This document shows, piece after piece, positions 12,269 to 22,929 of a stretch of 64,000 nt of DNA. Origin of the DNA: Hydractinia symbiolongicarpus (taxonomy: Eukaryota; Cnidaria; Hydrozoa; Anthoathecata; Hydractiniidae); contig NC_079889.1 of NCBI RefSeq assembly GCF_029227915.1, forward strand, positions 7,502,001 through 7,566,000. Direction: 5' to 3'. How positions within the stretch are numbered: position 1 is the stretch's first letter; every line of letters starts with the position of its first letter. The position numbers were made by a program, and so were the translations under genes. The notes beneath the pieces are model-generated. The model searched no databases and was not told where the DNA came from. It saw only the letters and a list, made by a program, of their open reading frames with translations.

Positions 12269-12950
12269 ATGGAAGCAGATTTAGACAAACTAAAAATAAA
12301 GAGAACATCAAATAAGAACGTAACAAGCGGTAATCACATTCGGATTCACCGAGCACAATCACCGCTACTACATCGAGTGCAAATCAGAACACAGTGAAAT
12401 TAAAATTATTTATTAAGCGATTTAATGGAGATCCTTTGCAATGGCAACAGTTTTTTAGATACTTTCGATACAGTCATTAACAAAAACGAATCAATAAGCA
12501 ATATAGAGAAATTTACGTATTTAAAGGGTTGCTTATCAGGTGAAGTAGAAAATGTTTAGAAGGTTGACAACTCACGAACGTAAACTTCGAATATGCTTTA
12601 TCATTACTGAAAGAGAGGTATGGAAATCCCTAATTGATTGTTTCAACACATATGAACCAACTTTTGAAGTTAGGAAAGATTCACTTAAACGGAACACGTG
12701 CAGCAAAAGAATTACGGTGTTTACATAAAATTGAAAGTCTCGTGCGACCTTTGTTAATTTGTGGAATAAATTCCGATCATTATGGCCCTATGTTGATACC
12801 TGTTTTATTAAAGAAACTTCAAATTGACTCGTTTAGACATAAGCCGTAAATTAGGCAAAATAACTGGAATATAGATGAGTTTATAGACATATTTAAAGCT
12901 AAAACGACAGCCAGAGAAAACTGTAAGTACGTTAAGAATAACAACTGAGA
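12269..12950 (+). pseudogene. BEL/Pao-type retrotransposon gag (DUF1759-like), decayed
   Basis: An ATG at 12,269 opens a reading frame that in pieces shows the BEL/Pao gag pattern: FNGDPLQWQQFF, INKNESISNIEKFTYLKGCL, FEYALSLLKERYGNP, STHMNQLLKLGKI, SDHYGPMLIPVLLKKL and a final W-x-I-D-E-F-x-D-x-F motif near 12,870. Frame changes and stops (for example TAG near 12,557 and TAA near 12,632) break it. No protease, reverse transcriptase or LTR was recognised beside it, so only a fragment of the retroelement remains. Identification rests on the motif series and is firm for the family, not for a subfamily. Confidence 0.8.
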
Positions 12951-13439
12951 TAGAGACCACCATCACTTTCAAACCAAAATGGCTTTTCGTAAACGTAGCC
13001 CGATCGCAGCATGTTTCCTTCGTCAGCATGTTGAGGCCCCGGAGAACGTGGATTGGTTATTACTAAAAATGGAGCCACGTTATTAATCTATTACGCGTCG
13101 GCGGTCAAAACAAAAAAGAAGCTGAGAGGATTTTTCGTGAGTCTCGCTGTTTGTGGTACCATTTTGCGTGACAGACAAACAGACGTATATGGGTATGGTA
13201 ATATAGATACAAACTGTGGAAATGTAATTTAATTTCGATTTGGAAAAATGTGGAGGTATGTGATAAAATTCTAAATTTTGCTTGGGCTAATTTTTTAAAA
13301 TCTGATTTGCACTCCAATTAGTACCAGAGTAAACTCATGAGTTGGGAGATTTAGGAACTATTAGTTTGGAAAACAAGGTGACAGCAATGATGAGGATGCA
13401 GTGTTGCAGGACGAACGTGAAAAATAGATTTTTATTTAT
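12951..13439. other. Intergenic, nothing recognised
   Basis: About 490 bp between the BEL gag fragment and the non-LTR element. No coding or repeat signal beyond short AT runs. Confidence 0.35.
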
Positions 13440-15330
13440 TTATTTCTTATTCTCTTAATATTTATACAGGATAAGATCGTCAGTTTAAATGTACATATAT
13501 ACAACGAACTAGACCGTCCTGTTAAATTAATACGGATGAAAATAGTAAAAATTAGTAAAAAAATAAATAAAATGGATTAAGTAAAAAATGAATATTATAT
13601 AAAGTGAAAACATATAAGAAAAAAACAACTGAGGTGGAAGATATATGGGATAGAAAAGTGAGAAAAGTGCTGCTTACATGATGCATGGAATGACTATACG
13701 CAGAAAAACATAACTAAACATGAAAAAATCATAAAAATTGTTCAAAATAATGCCGTTTTAGAATCATTTATATTGTCTAATTTGTGAATATCAATAGGCA
13801 ACGAGTTATATAGGCTACCACCAGCGAAAACCGTGCCTAGCGGGTTCCAAATTCACTCGCGATAACTGAATGGAAAACGGATTTTTTTCTAGTTCATTTA
13901 GAATGTTGTGGAACATCAAAATAAATAATTATTAATTAATATTAATCACGTATCACCACATTGATAATTTTCGGTAGCCGTTTGTTTGTCTTCATAACGT
14001 TTTTGACACGATTACCAAGTGAATCCAGTTTTCTCATCTGACTTGCATTATACATAACTTTAAGTGTGCTGCTGTAGGTAAATAGCGGGATTGTCATCGA
14101 CATAAAGACATTCAGCGCAGCGTCACTTGTAAGGAAAGCTCTCATACGTTGTAACAATCTTACCGACTAGTTGCAGTTTTATACATTTTGCCGAGATTAC
14201 TAGGTAACGATACGTGGTTATCTACTATCGTTCCAAGGTACTTGTATTGAGACACAACATTATTAGGAGTATCACCATAAACGACATGCAGTGAATCTTT
14301 ATGGAGTTTCAACCGTTGTGAAGTATTAAACAGCATCACTTTGGTGTTGCCTCTTTTTAAATTCATGATAATCTCTTTCTCACGAAAATAATCTGCGACA
14401 ATCTCCATATCGGCATTAAGGTTAAATTCAATTATACGGAAATTGCTAAGCACAGAACAGTGTCGTCTGCAAACTTAATAACTATCGATTTGTTTAATTG
14501 AGTTTCAAAGTCGTCGAAGAAGATCAGAAATAGCAATGGCCCCAGAATAGAAATCTGGGGAACACCGCAATATATAGCTTCTTCTTGGAACGGACATTGT
14601 CAATCTCCACAATTTGAGTTCAGTTGAGAAAGTAATCTGTTAACCACGCTAATTTATTTCCTATAATACTAAAAGGCCTGCATCTTCGTTAATAAAACAC
14701 CATGACCAATGGTGTCGAAAACTTTAGATAGGTCTATATATATACAGCCTACCATTTTACCATTATCTATTTCTCGGCGTACACTGTCACATAAAAGGGT
14801 GGAAGCCAACTTGGTGGATCCTTTTTTTCTAAAACCGTACTAACTTTTACTCAGAACATTTTCTTCCTCTAACAAATCCATTAACTTGTTATGAACAGCT
14901 TTTTCAATAACCTTTGATAATACGGAAAGAACGGAAATGGGTCTGAAGTTTTCAGGCTTGGAACTATCACCAGACTAAAACACAGGAGTTACTTTGGCTA
15001 TCTTCCATTTGAACGGCACAGTGGAAGTTTCAATGAAAAGATTGACAGTATGGAATAACGGCTTAAGTATTATTTTAGCACCATCCTTAAGAATCCTGGT
15101 GGCAACTCGTCAATGCCTGTTGCTTTTGTACGCTTTTTTGAACAAAGTTCTTTCTTGATGAAAATGACAGAGACATGATCTGATTTAAATAATTTATCCG
15201 TGCGTGGTACTATGTTCTTGCTAACACGCCAAGCAAAGTTCTTCAGAGGTATGGCTGCAGTTTTCAAAGTTCTTACAACTGTAAACTGGATGTTTTTGTC
15301 AGATTTCCTTAATTATTATAATCGGTCTAG
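13440..15330 (-). pseudogene. Non-LTR retrotransposon reverse transcriptase (CR1/jockey/RTE-X-like), 5'-truncated and broken
   Basis: Minus-strand pieces in shifting frames spell a LINE reverse transcriptase. TGIDELPPGFL near 15,100 is the usual region before the RT; GDSSKPENFRPISVLSVLSK follows near 14,930; then YIDLSKVFDTIGHG (motif A, Asp kept), GVPQISILGPLLFLIF and FADDT near 14,470 (motif C). Downstream are the thumb/connection pieces at 14,160-14,453 and 13,942-14,157 and the usual C-terminal SLYNSLPIDI near 13,800. No endonuclease domain is present upstream of 15,330, so the copy is 5'-truncated as LINE copies often are. Several stops and frameshifts make it dead. Confidence 0.8.
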
Positions 15331-16413
15331 TAGTTAAAATTATATTGGCTCCATCGACTCAGTTAATACCGATGAGCACTGGGGCAGTCAAGGAAGACAA
15401 TTTTCTGAAATGACATCATGGGTCAAAACACCTTTCTCAAAATATGTTTTCTTTGATTTGCCACTGCTATTTCTCAAACAAAATGAATGTGATTTTTGAA
15501 ATCTTAACCTAAAACTTGATAAAATGAGAAATCTTTAGGTTCATACAAACAACCTGTTAAAACAATTTTTTTAATTTTGTTTTAGTTGATCTCTGCTTGA
15601 AACAAGCTTATTAGTACAAATTGAAAATTAAGAAGACTTTGACCGTAACATTAACACCACCAAAGCAGCATTTTTACATGTCGAATTAAGTTAAAAATTT
15701 ATACACACACCAATTTAATGATGCTGAATATGATCTTAAGGTCAAAACATCGAAATTCTAAAATTTTAAAAAACATGCAATTCGGGAAACGTGTATGCAC
15801 AAATGTCACAAATTGAAGACCTGTTTACCGGAATTGAATATAGTTTCATTGATGAGTATTCCGTTATCAGTCAAAAGGAATTAGCTTGGGTTAACAAAGG
15901 ATGTAAACAAGCTGCTTGTAGAATAAAAATGTTATTTAAAAGTATTAATGTTATTCTGGTAGGAGATTAAAGACAACTGCTTTCTGTTACTGGTAAAGTT
16001 CTTTATCGTGGAAATCATGGAAGTGAAACTGAATGTGAGAGCTACTTTTCATATTTTTTAAAGATGTAGTAGAGCTAACTGAAAATAAAAGAGTAACAGA
16101 TAACGACTCTTCTAAGAAAAGATTCCGTAACTTGTTGACAAATGTAAGAAATGGCGCTGTGACTTTCGAAGATTGGCAGTTACTGCTTTCACGTACACCT
16201 GTGAATTTTTTACGGTTTCGTTTTCCCATGTATATCGAATTAATATCAAAGTGTCGTCATAGCAACAAGTTTTATTTGAACAACTTTAAATCGGTCCCTC
16301 TGGACAAATAGTTTTATACGTCTTTGTTTTAACTGTTTTTATCAATTGTATTACTCTTCTATGTCTATAGCTCGTACATATTCCCACCGGATTTACACAT
16401 TTTTTTCACAGTA

Positions 16414-16435
16414 CAGTTGACTCTCTCTATCTCGA
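16414..16435 (+). repeat. Left TIR of Tigger-like element
   Basis: Starts CAGTTGACTCTCTCTATCTC; perfect inverted match over 22 bases to 19,169-19,190. Two direct TTCGAGATAGAG copies follow at about 16,459-16,490. Confidence 0.93.
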
Positions 16436-16640
16436 ACTCGCAAGGGACCAGAAAATTTGTTCGAGATAGAGAAAGTTCGAGATAGAGAAAAATTGACAAA
16501 AATTGGATTTTTTCGTAAAAAACGTATTTTTAACCTTCAGTGTATCGGGAGTTGATAGAGGTCAATGAGAGATGTTAAAATGTTAATATTCAATGCACAA
16601 GACTTCTTTTAAAATAAATACAAAAAAAAAATTTACAGCT

Positions 16641-18848
16641 TCATTTAAAGAAATCGGTTATGTCTTTTTGTTTAAGTGATGCCACTCTGTCTTCATTATA
16701 CATTTTTTCGAATTTGGAGATAAGCATTTGCATTTCATTGCCTTTTTCGCAACACATTGCTAGATCTTTCAAAAGATCAATACTACACTCGACTTTTGAT
16801 CTTGATGGTTTTTCGACAACTATATCAAATGAATCATCCTCCATGTCACTGCCATCGTCTTCAACTTCGTCGTCCTGAGATTTCCGAAATTCATCAATGA
16901 TATCCTCATTAGAGATTTGAGGGGCGGTTGCGATAACCTCATCATCCAAGGTCACAAGATCATTAGCACTGAGATCATTTGGTACCAATGATGGATCAGC
17001 CTCTCTTAAATCATCCAAACTTTCTTGAAGATCTTTAAATGGGTCATCCGAATCAGCAATAGCATCCTGTTGTCCTGTAGAAGAGATTCCAGATTTCTTA
17101 AAACAATTGATGATGGTTTGTTTAGTTACAGCCTCCCAAGAATCAGCCAGTATCTTCATTCCGCTTAAAATTGAAATCTTTGGCAAAGGTTTGTTGTTCT
17201 CCAAAGCACTGCACAGCAAACGTACAACTCTCCTTCGGTAATGCGCTTTTTGACTTCGTATGACACCTTGGTCCATCGGTTGCAACACAGACGTTGTGTT
17301 AGGGGGCAAAAAAACGAGATGAATGTTTGTTAAGTTCGAGATCGATGGGTGTGCTGGACAGTTGTCGATTATAAGAACGATTTTTCTCCCGTCTACACGA
17401 AACTTTTGGTCCAGTTTCCGGACCCAGTTTTCAAATATTTCACTATCCATCCAACTTTTCTTTTGTGATGTGTATTGGCAAGGGAGATGTTTGATGTTAT
17501 TAAAGCAGCGAGGTTTTTTTGATTTGCCAATGACGAACATTGGCAACTTTTCTCCAGTAGCACTTGCTGCGGCCATTCCAGTGAATCTCAACTTTCTCTT
17601 CTTCCCCCCAGAACACTTTTCTCCTTTGAGGTGGTATGTTTTCTCGGGAAGACATTGGTAAAACAAACCAAATTCGTCTGCGTTGAAAGTGTCCTCCAAT
17701 TTGTAATTCGACAGAATGGTTGGGAGCGTGGTTTCGTTCCAAGAGCTTGTCATTTGATTTGTAACTGACTTACATTCACCACCGATAACTTTCAAGGAAA
17801 TGCTGTGCCTGAAAAAGTAAATAAATAAAAATGTTTCGTGTAAAGCAGCCCTTAATATTAATCGAACATAACACAATCGAACATAAATTTTAAGATTGGT
17901 TCGATTTGATTCTTATCTGTTTACAAATTATATTGTTGAACACGTGGAGTGTAGTAGAATCTGTAATGAACAATATGGCTATAAATTTACTGGGACAAGA
18001 AATTGAATTAACTGAAAATATGCCACTCGTCGTTTTGTCTTCCACTGACATTACATCTTACATAAAAGGGTACCATGTTTACAAAAGTTTATGGACACCA
18101 GTCCAACAAGAAAAACTACAAGGAGAAATGGAACCTCACAAGCCTGTCGACAAATACGCTGTAGCCGTTAAAAAAGATGGGAAACTAGTCGGACATTTGC
18201 CGTTAGGAGAAAATGGAAAGTTTGCTAAAACCATATTTTATTTTCTCCGTGCTGATCAATTTGGGAGATGTGATATAACTGTTACTGGAAAGGCAGTTAA
18301 TCTTGGAGATGGTGATGGAATGCAGGTCCCCTGTGTTATAAGCTTATCCGGGCAAAAGTCAATGGTAGAGATTTTGAAAAAACAGAAGCTGTAATTTTAG
18401 TGTTTGATATGTAATCACGTTGTTTTTATACACGAAATGAAAATTATAACTATGTTATTTACCTTTTTTTCCATTTGTCCAGCCAACCATCGGAAGCCTT
18501 GAAACTTGAACAATCAAAGTTTTTAGCAAAACTGAGTGCCTTTTCTTTTATCAAATTGCCATCGATCGGAATGTTTTGGCTTCTTTGAACAGTAAACCAT
18601 TTGAAAACAGCCTTGTCTATCTGCTCATAATCACAGCCTTGAACCTTTTTCGAACCAGACGCGGTTTTTTGTTCTTCCAAGCTTTGTAGGATCTTATGTT
18701 TTTTTTTCATTTAAGTTGAAATTGTATTTTTGGGGATCCCGTATTTTTCTGCTGCCTCCTTGTTTGACATTCCTTTCTCGATTTCCCGAATTATTTGACA
18801 TAATTGAATTAAAGAAACGTTATCGAGTTTTCTTTTTAAAGCCGACAT
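16641..18848 (-). pseudogene. Tigger-like transposase, two exons, 517 codons with one premature stop
   Basis: Exons 18463-18848 and 16641-17808 join in phase across a 654-bp intron (GTAAAT donor, TTTTTCAG acceptor). The total is exactly 518 codons including the stop, normal for Tigger. Residues 1-45 are a psq helix-turn-helix (IEKGMSNKEAAEKYGIPKNT); codon 46, where a tryptophan normally follows, is TAA at 18,711-18,713. The CENP-B HTH follows (SSFKASDGWLDKWKKR), then the DDE core: FNADEFGLFY (D173), VLIIDNCPAHP (D277), VLQPMDQGVI (D308), giving DD30D. The C-terminal 120 residues are acidic and end in QKDITDFFK. Apart from the stop, no damage was seen. A protein starting at the Met right after the stop would lack the first DNA-binding helix set. 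Confidence 0.88.
17906..18394 (+). CDS. HIRAN-like domain protein, cargo gene in antisense inside a transposase intron
   Basis: A 162-codon ORF lies almost entirely within the 17,809-18,462 intron of the Tigger transposase, on the opposite strand. The likely start is the Met at 17,966 or 17,975 (MNNMAINLLGQEIEL); the upstream Met at 17,906 adds a non-conserved hydrophobic stretch. The core GYHVYKSLWTPVQ ... KPVDKYAVAVKKDGKLVGHL ... FFLRAD-like segment ... ITVTGKAVNLGDG ... VPCVISLSG matches the HIRAN-like domain found in many uncharacterised sponge and cnidarian proteins. HIRAN in HLTF/Rad5 binds 3'-OH single-strand DNA ends; whether this version does is unknown. It has no stops while the neighbouring helicase is riddled with them, so it is either recent or was under selection until insertion. 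Confidence 0.8.
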   Translation: MILICLQIILLNTWSVVESVMNNMAINLLGQEIELTENMPLVVLSSTDITSYIKGYHVYKSLWTPVQQEKLQGEMEPHKPVDKYAVAVKKDGKLVGHLPLGENGKFAKTIFYFLRADQFGRCDITVTGKAVNLGDGDGMQVPCVISLSGQKSMVEILKKQKL

Positions 18849-18989
18849 CTTCACCTCAAGAAGGTTTCTGGTTCAAAACACTGTAAACAATGTTTTGTGA
18901 GTGACTTTAGAATTCGAACGTCAAACATTTTCGTTCGAAAATGGAACATTTTAATTCGATTTTTAGTGTAAATAGGTTCTTAAATCCGG

Positions 18990-19190
18990 AAAAGTTCGAG
19001 ATAGAGAGAGAAACAGTCAGACGGGACCGAGATTTTGGTTCGAGATAGAGAGGTATTCGAGATAGAGAGGTTCGAGATAAAGAGAGGAAAATAGCTTAGA
19101 GCCTACACAAATGTCCAAGGGACCGAGACTTTGGTTCGAGATAGAGAGATGTTCGAGATAGAGGGTAGTCGAGATAGAGAGAGTCAACTG
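18990..19190. repeat. Subterminal TTCGAGATAGAGA array of Tigger-like element
   Basis: About seven close copies of TTCGAGATAGAGA occur within 200 bp of the right end, two flanked by a repeated GGGACCGAGA-TTTGG block (near 19,023 and 19,120). Two further copies lie just inside the left end. They probably bind the transposase; that is inference. Confidence 0.75.
19169..19190 (-). repeat. Right TIR of Tigger-like element
   Basis: Inverted match to 16,414-16,435, directly followed by the TA duplication. Confidence 0.93.
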
Positions 19191-19904
19191 TATTTTAATT
19201 TTTTAAAGTAGTTTATCACTGTACATTTGATAATCGTTCAACGTGAAACTGACTTATTTTCAAATACATTGAATTTTTCCAATGTGATAACAATGCCCCA
19301 TGGTAACAAAAAGGTTGCTAAAAACAATGCCAATCCCCTAAAATAACTTGGCAATCTTATTTCCAGGATTAAACCTGTTCACAGTAAACCATGTACAGCA
19401 AAACTATGTGCTGATGATATGGGTAGACTCGGCCCTTCTTTTTTTAATTTGTTGGTGGGAGCATCATGGTGACTAGAAATCTTCGGACAGACGCAGGTTT
19501 ATGTAATGGAGCATTGGGAACTGTTCATAGTGTGATATACAGATCAGGTATCTTTCCCAGTTGCCGTGATTGTTCGGTTTAATTTCTATTTGAGGCCAAG
19601 CTTATTTGCACACGTAAATCTACGCCAAAAAAGTTCCAGTAAGGTATTCATTTTTAATGCATCAACTGTACAAAATAATTCTTTATAATAATAATGTTAA
19701 AAATATTTCAATTTTGTGAAGTGTGATGAGACTATTAATACTGCTGTCACTGTACCTTGAGAAATCTTTGACCCTATGTACAAAATTAAATAGGGAAAAC
19801 AAACCAAAATGGCATATTTAATTGACGCATCACACAAATTAACGTAGATAAAGAGCAAACTGTGTTAATTTCATGTCTAATTAATTTCCTGTAACAAGAT
19901 ATTG

Positions 19905-20065
19905 TCTATAGTATACCGTAAATGACGGATTAAGCGCCCCGTGCCCAATAACCGCTCCTGTCGATTAAGTGGCCCGGGGTTTGGGAAAAATTTGTAAATA
20001 AGCGTCCTTGCTCTAATAAGTCCCCCACCCTCACACCTTTCCTCGCGAAAAGGGACGCTTATTCG
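19905..20065. repeat. MITE-like fragment with 'aagcgcccc' repeats
   Basis: Repeated forms of 'taagcgcccc / taagtggcccggg / taagcgtcc / taagtccccc' and an inverted 'gggacgcttattcgg' resemble Tigger-type MITEs whose ends contain such blocks. No clean inverted ends were found, so the limits are approximate. Confidence 0.4.
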
Positions 20066-20148
20066 GATCGCTATAATCGTAATAAAAAGAGAGTGTAAAT
20101 AAAGTCCTATAGAATATATGTTATTGATACATGTGTTATTATTAAAGA

Positions 20149-21080
20149 CTAGCCGGGAGACCCGGTGTCGGAACGCCTGGTTAAGCCACAAGTGAAAGTG
20201 CGACCCGACGGTAAACACTCTGTGGAGCGCCTAATAACAGCCGTAATTTATGCCACACGATCAGGTATGCCGTAAATCAAGTGAACCGCATACACCATTA
20301 TACTGTTGCAACTTTTTCAAAAAATTCCCGCAACAGTAGCCGAAATAAAGACAGAGTTCACAAACCGTTGTTACTCCGTCATAGCAAAAACATTCAGTCA
20401 ATATAATTTTATTTTGCGGAATAAGTTTGTGTGAAAGTTAAAAAAATTATTCGTGATACCGAGCCGAGCGCTTCGTACAGTTAAACGGTGTCGCACAGGC
20501 GTATAGGGATAATACCCTTCTTAAAAACTTGTCCACAGTCTCTGTTTAAATAAAGCTTTTGTCACGGTTTCGAAACCTCGTCCCCAGGCCCATTTTTCTC
20601 TTTCTGACAATCTCGGATGGCGAGAAGAAATGACCCTGTGCCACACTGGTCAGTTCTGCTATCTGATTGGTTTCTCAAGTTTCCGTTAATTATGAAGATA
20701 AATTAATTTATGCGTAAAAAATTGAATAATAACAGAAAAACAATAATGACGCCTAAGTGTATGTGCGAAAGGGACGCTGGAATGTTTGTGTTCTGCTCGA
20801 TTGAATTTATTCTTGTAAAAAATAAAATATTTGGCATTGTTGGTATAGCTTAACGTGCAAACAAAATTAAAAAGCTTTTAGTTGTACTTTCAGAGACTGT
20901 TAAAGTAAGCTTTTGTTTTTTTTTGCAGTGCAGTTGAGGAGATAGCTACTAGACTAGAGCTAGAAAAGCTAGCTATGCTAGCTTCTGTGCACAGGGTGTA
21001 GTAAAAAACACAATGTAGGTTTGCTCGAACACATGTTTAACAGCTATCTAGCTAGCTCAAATACAACACAAGGTATATAC
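20149..21080 (-). mobile_element. Helitron copy B, 3' end preserved
   Basis: On the minus strand the 3' end reads CTTAACCAGGCGTTCCG, an imperfect hairpin, then TCTCCCGGCTAG and a T, matching the ends at 33,750 and 35,827. Inside are the same blocks as the 33.3-33.7 kb copy in inverted order: GCATACACCATT, the 'attccgcaaaataaaat' segment (near 20,410) and a GCTAGCTAG-rich part up to about 21,070. The 5' start was not found. Confidence 0.7.
20571..20655 (+). repeat. Dispersed repeat 'CCTCGTCCCCAGG...AAATGACCCTG', copy 1
   Basis: This stretch and the reverse complement of 22,735-22,815 share an ACCTCGTYCCCAGG start and a GAAGAAATGACCCTG block, so the two are inverted copies of one short repeat. 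Confidence 0.5.
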
Positions 21081-22055
21081 AGGTATACATAACTAATCCT
21101 ATTTCTCCCGAAAAGACCTTCTTTTACACTCTAGCTAATATTTTTTCTAAAGGGGGCAGAACACATAAACATAAAAATAAATAAAAATAAATAAAAAATA
21201 AACATAAACAAAAATAAAATCACATGCTGTTGATTTGGTTGAAAAAGGTTAAAAAACTGGATTAAGAAGTTCATAACATTTAATTAACCAAATAGTTATA
21301 CGCTTAATTAATCTGTACGTACCTTCTAATTAGTCTTAATTAATCGGTTACAGATTAATTAACAATCGGTTACAGATTTTAAATAACAATCGATGACAGA
21401 TTAAATAACAATTTTCTCTGACTGCATGAAATGTAACATCCTATGTTTTATGACTTTTAATCTCTTAGTAAAGCAACAAACATAAAATTATTGAAAAAAG
21501 TCAATTGGTTTGACCGTAGTGGCCATTTAGTTGTAAACAAGTTTCCAGGGACCCGTTTTGTGAAAAACCAAAAGTGCAATATATATGATGAAAAAGAAGG
21601 ATGAAAAAGAAAGATATTGAGCTGAAACTTGTTAGAAGATGCTTTTAGGCTGGTCTGATGGGATTAGCATAAAAAATGATTCTGTAATAGCTATACTTTC
21701 CGAATTTCAGAATTTAGGCATTTAAAGCAGAGCGATAAGATTTTTTTTAAAGACGATTATAAATTTTGACCTAACAATAACAAGTTAGGTAAAAAATTTT
21801 GACAATACGATTTTATTTAAGTGTATATGCACGTTACGACAACAATAACAGACAAAAGGAGCCAGTTATTATATACGTCTAAACGTATATGTCTGATCTG
21901 TATCTGACACATGGTTACGTTGATGATGTTTGATGACTCAATACTAGTATAATATATAGCTACACGCGACCATAATGCCGCCGTGATAATGCTTCAACTT
22001 AGGTTTATAGATGTTTATGTCAGCAATAAGTCGCCTGCAAGACAAAATTGAATTA

Positions 22056-22266
22056 CAGTGGAATCCCGTTAAAGCGGACACCATTGGGACCAAAAAAACT
22101 GTCCGCTTTAACGGGATGTCCGCTTTATAGAGAGTTTGTGTCAAATTTTATTTTAGATGGGATTTTGACCGAAAAAGGTTATTTATGCTTTACTGGGCTT
22201 AAAGTAAGTGTCCGCTTTAACGGGCTGTCCGCTTTAGAGGGTATCCGCTTTAACAGGATTCCACTG
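22056..22266. mobile_element. Tigger-derived MITE, 211 bp
   Basis: Starts CAGTGGAATCCCGTTAAAGC and ends with the near-perfect complement (GCTTTAACAGGATTCCACTG), flanked by TA at 22,054-22,055 and 22,267-22,268. 'GTCCGCTTTAACGGG' recurs internally. The ends differ from those of the 16.4-kb Tigger element, so a different transposase would be needed to move it. It has no coding capacity. Confidence 0.9.
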
Positions 22267-22707
22267 TAGAAAGACCGCATGTTCCTAAAAAAATACTAAA
22301 AACTTAACTAGCTATAGCTAGGCATCTTCAGTGTAATTCTAATCACCAAACCCTCTGATAATTCTGTGGCTAGCTAAAAGTACTTTCACTTATAACTATA
22401 ATATAAAATAAAGATAGCTAAAAATCATAACTACCTTGGTTTGCGCAACCTTTGTAGCTACAAAAGTACGTCTTAGGCCTTTGCTAGCTAGCTAGCTATA
22501 GATGGCTGAAAACTTTAAAATAAATATATATTTAAAATTTGTATGTAGCCAAAAAAAGCGAAGGCAACACTGCAATCATATTTTCTCGAAGCAAAAACTC
22601 CAAACACTTTAGCTAACTTGTTTCTGATTAAAAATAAAACATAAACTATTGCAATACAGTGTTCTCGGCGGTCCGCATGCAATTCTTAACAAATTTTGAA
22701 TAAATTA

Positions 22708-22734
22708 AAAATCAGCACGAATCGTGCTGATTTT
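22708..22734. repeat. Perfect 13-bp-arm hairpin
   Basis: AAAATCAGCACGA and its exact complement are separated by one base. It adjoins the dispersed repeat at 22,735, so it may be part of that repeat's end. Confidence 0.6.
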
Positions 22735-22815
22735 AACCAGCCTGGCCCAGGGTCATTTCTTCGCGCCGTCTCCGATATCAAAAAAGCGATAAGTTGACCT
22801 GGGAACGAGGTTGAC
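22735..22815 (-). repeat. Dispersed repeat copy 2 (inverted relative to 20,571)
   Basis: Ends GACCTGGGAACGAGGTTG and contains CCCAGGGTCATTTCTTC; the complement of both blocks is at 20,571-20,655. Confidence 0.5.
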
Positions 22816-22929
22816 GGTTTCGGTTTAGAAAAAGCACAGGAAACAGCCCGTCCTTACCCCGTGCAGCTAAAAATATCACCGATACAGTAATAAAAAGTGT
22901 AGCATAGGGTTAAAACTACTGACATAATT

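Larger units (their letters stand above)
16414..19190 (-). mobile_element. Tigger-like element with antisense cargo gene
   Basis: A 2,777-bp element is flanked by TA duplications at 16,412-16,413 and 19,191-19,192. The ends are a perfect 22-bp inverted repeat beginning CAGTTGACTCTCTCTATCTC. Inside are a two-exon transposase gene on the minus strand and, in its intron on the plus strand, an open reading frame with a HIRAN-like domain. Multiple TTCGAGATAGAGA repeats lie just inside both ends. The transposase has one premature stop but otherwise reads intact. Confidence 0.92.
15800..19600 (+). pseudogene. Helitron-type PIF1 helicase fragment, split by a Tigger element
   Basis: Two plus-strand pieces show PIF1-helicase motifs. 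At 15,800-16,290: FIDEYSVISQKELAWVNKG (Walker B region), INVILVGD with a stop just before RQLLSVTGKVLY, then RNLLTNVRNGAVTFEDWQLL. At about 19,340-19,560: ISRIKPVHSKP, a DDMGRLGPSFF stretch, then in another frame VTRNLRTDAGLCNGALGTVH. The order matches a RepHel helicase half. A 2,777-bp Tigger-like element sits between them with a TA duplication, so it jumped into an existing helicase gene. Stops and frame changes show the gene is dead. No Rep nuclease domain was found. A cellular PIF1 relic is possible but less likely given the Helitrons nearby. Confidence 0.7.
22290..22920 (-). mobile_element. Helitron family fragment (minus)
   Basis: On the minus strand it contains GGGGTAAGGACGGGCTGTTTCC near 22,855-22,836 (compare GGGGTAACGACAGGCTGTTCC at 33,023) and a GCTAGCTAGCTA / TACAAATTTTAAA part near 22,490-22,550. 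Both occur in the 32.3-33.1 kb Helitron. Ends were not identified, and another repeat (22,735-22,815) interrupts it. Confidence 0.5.
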
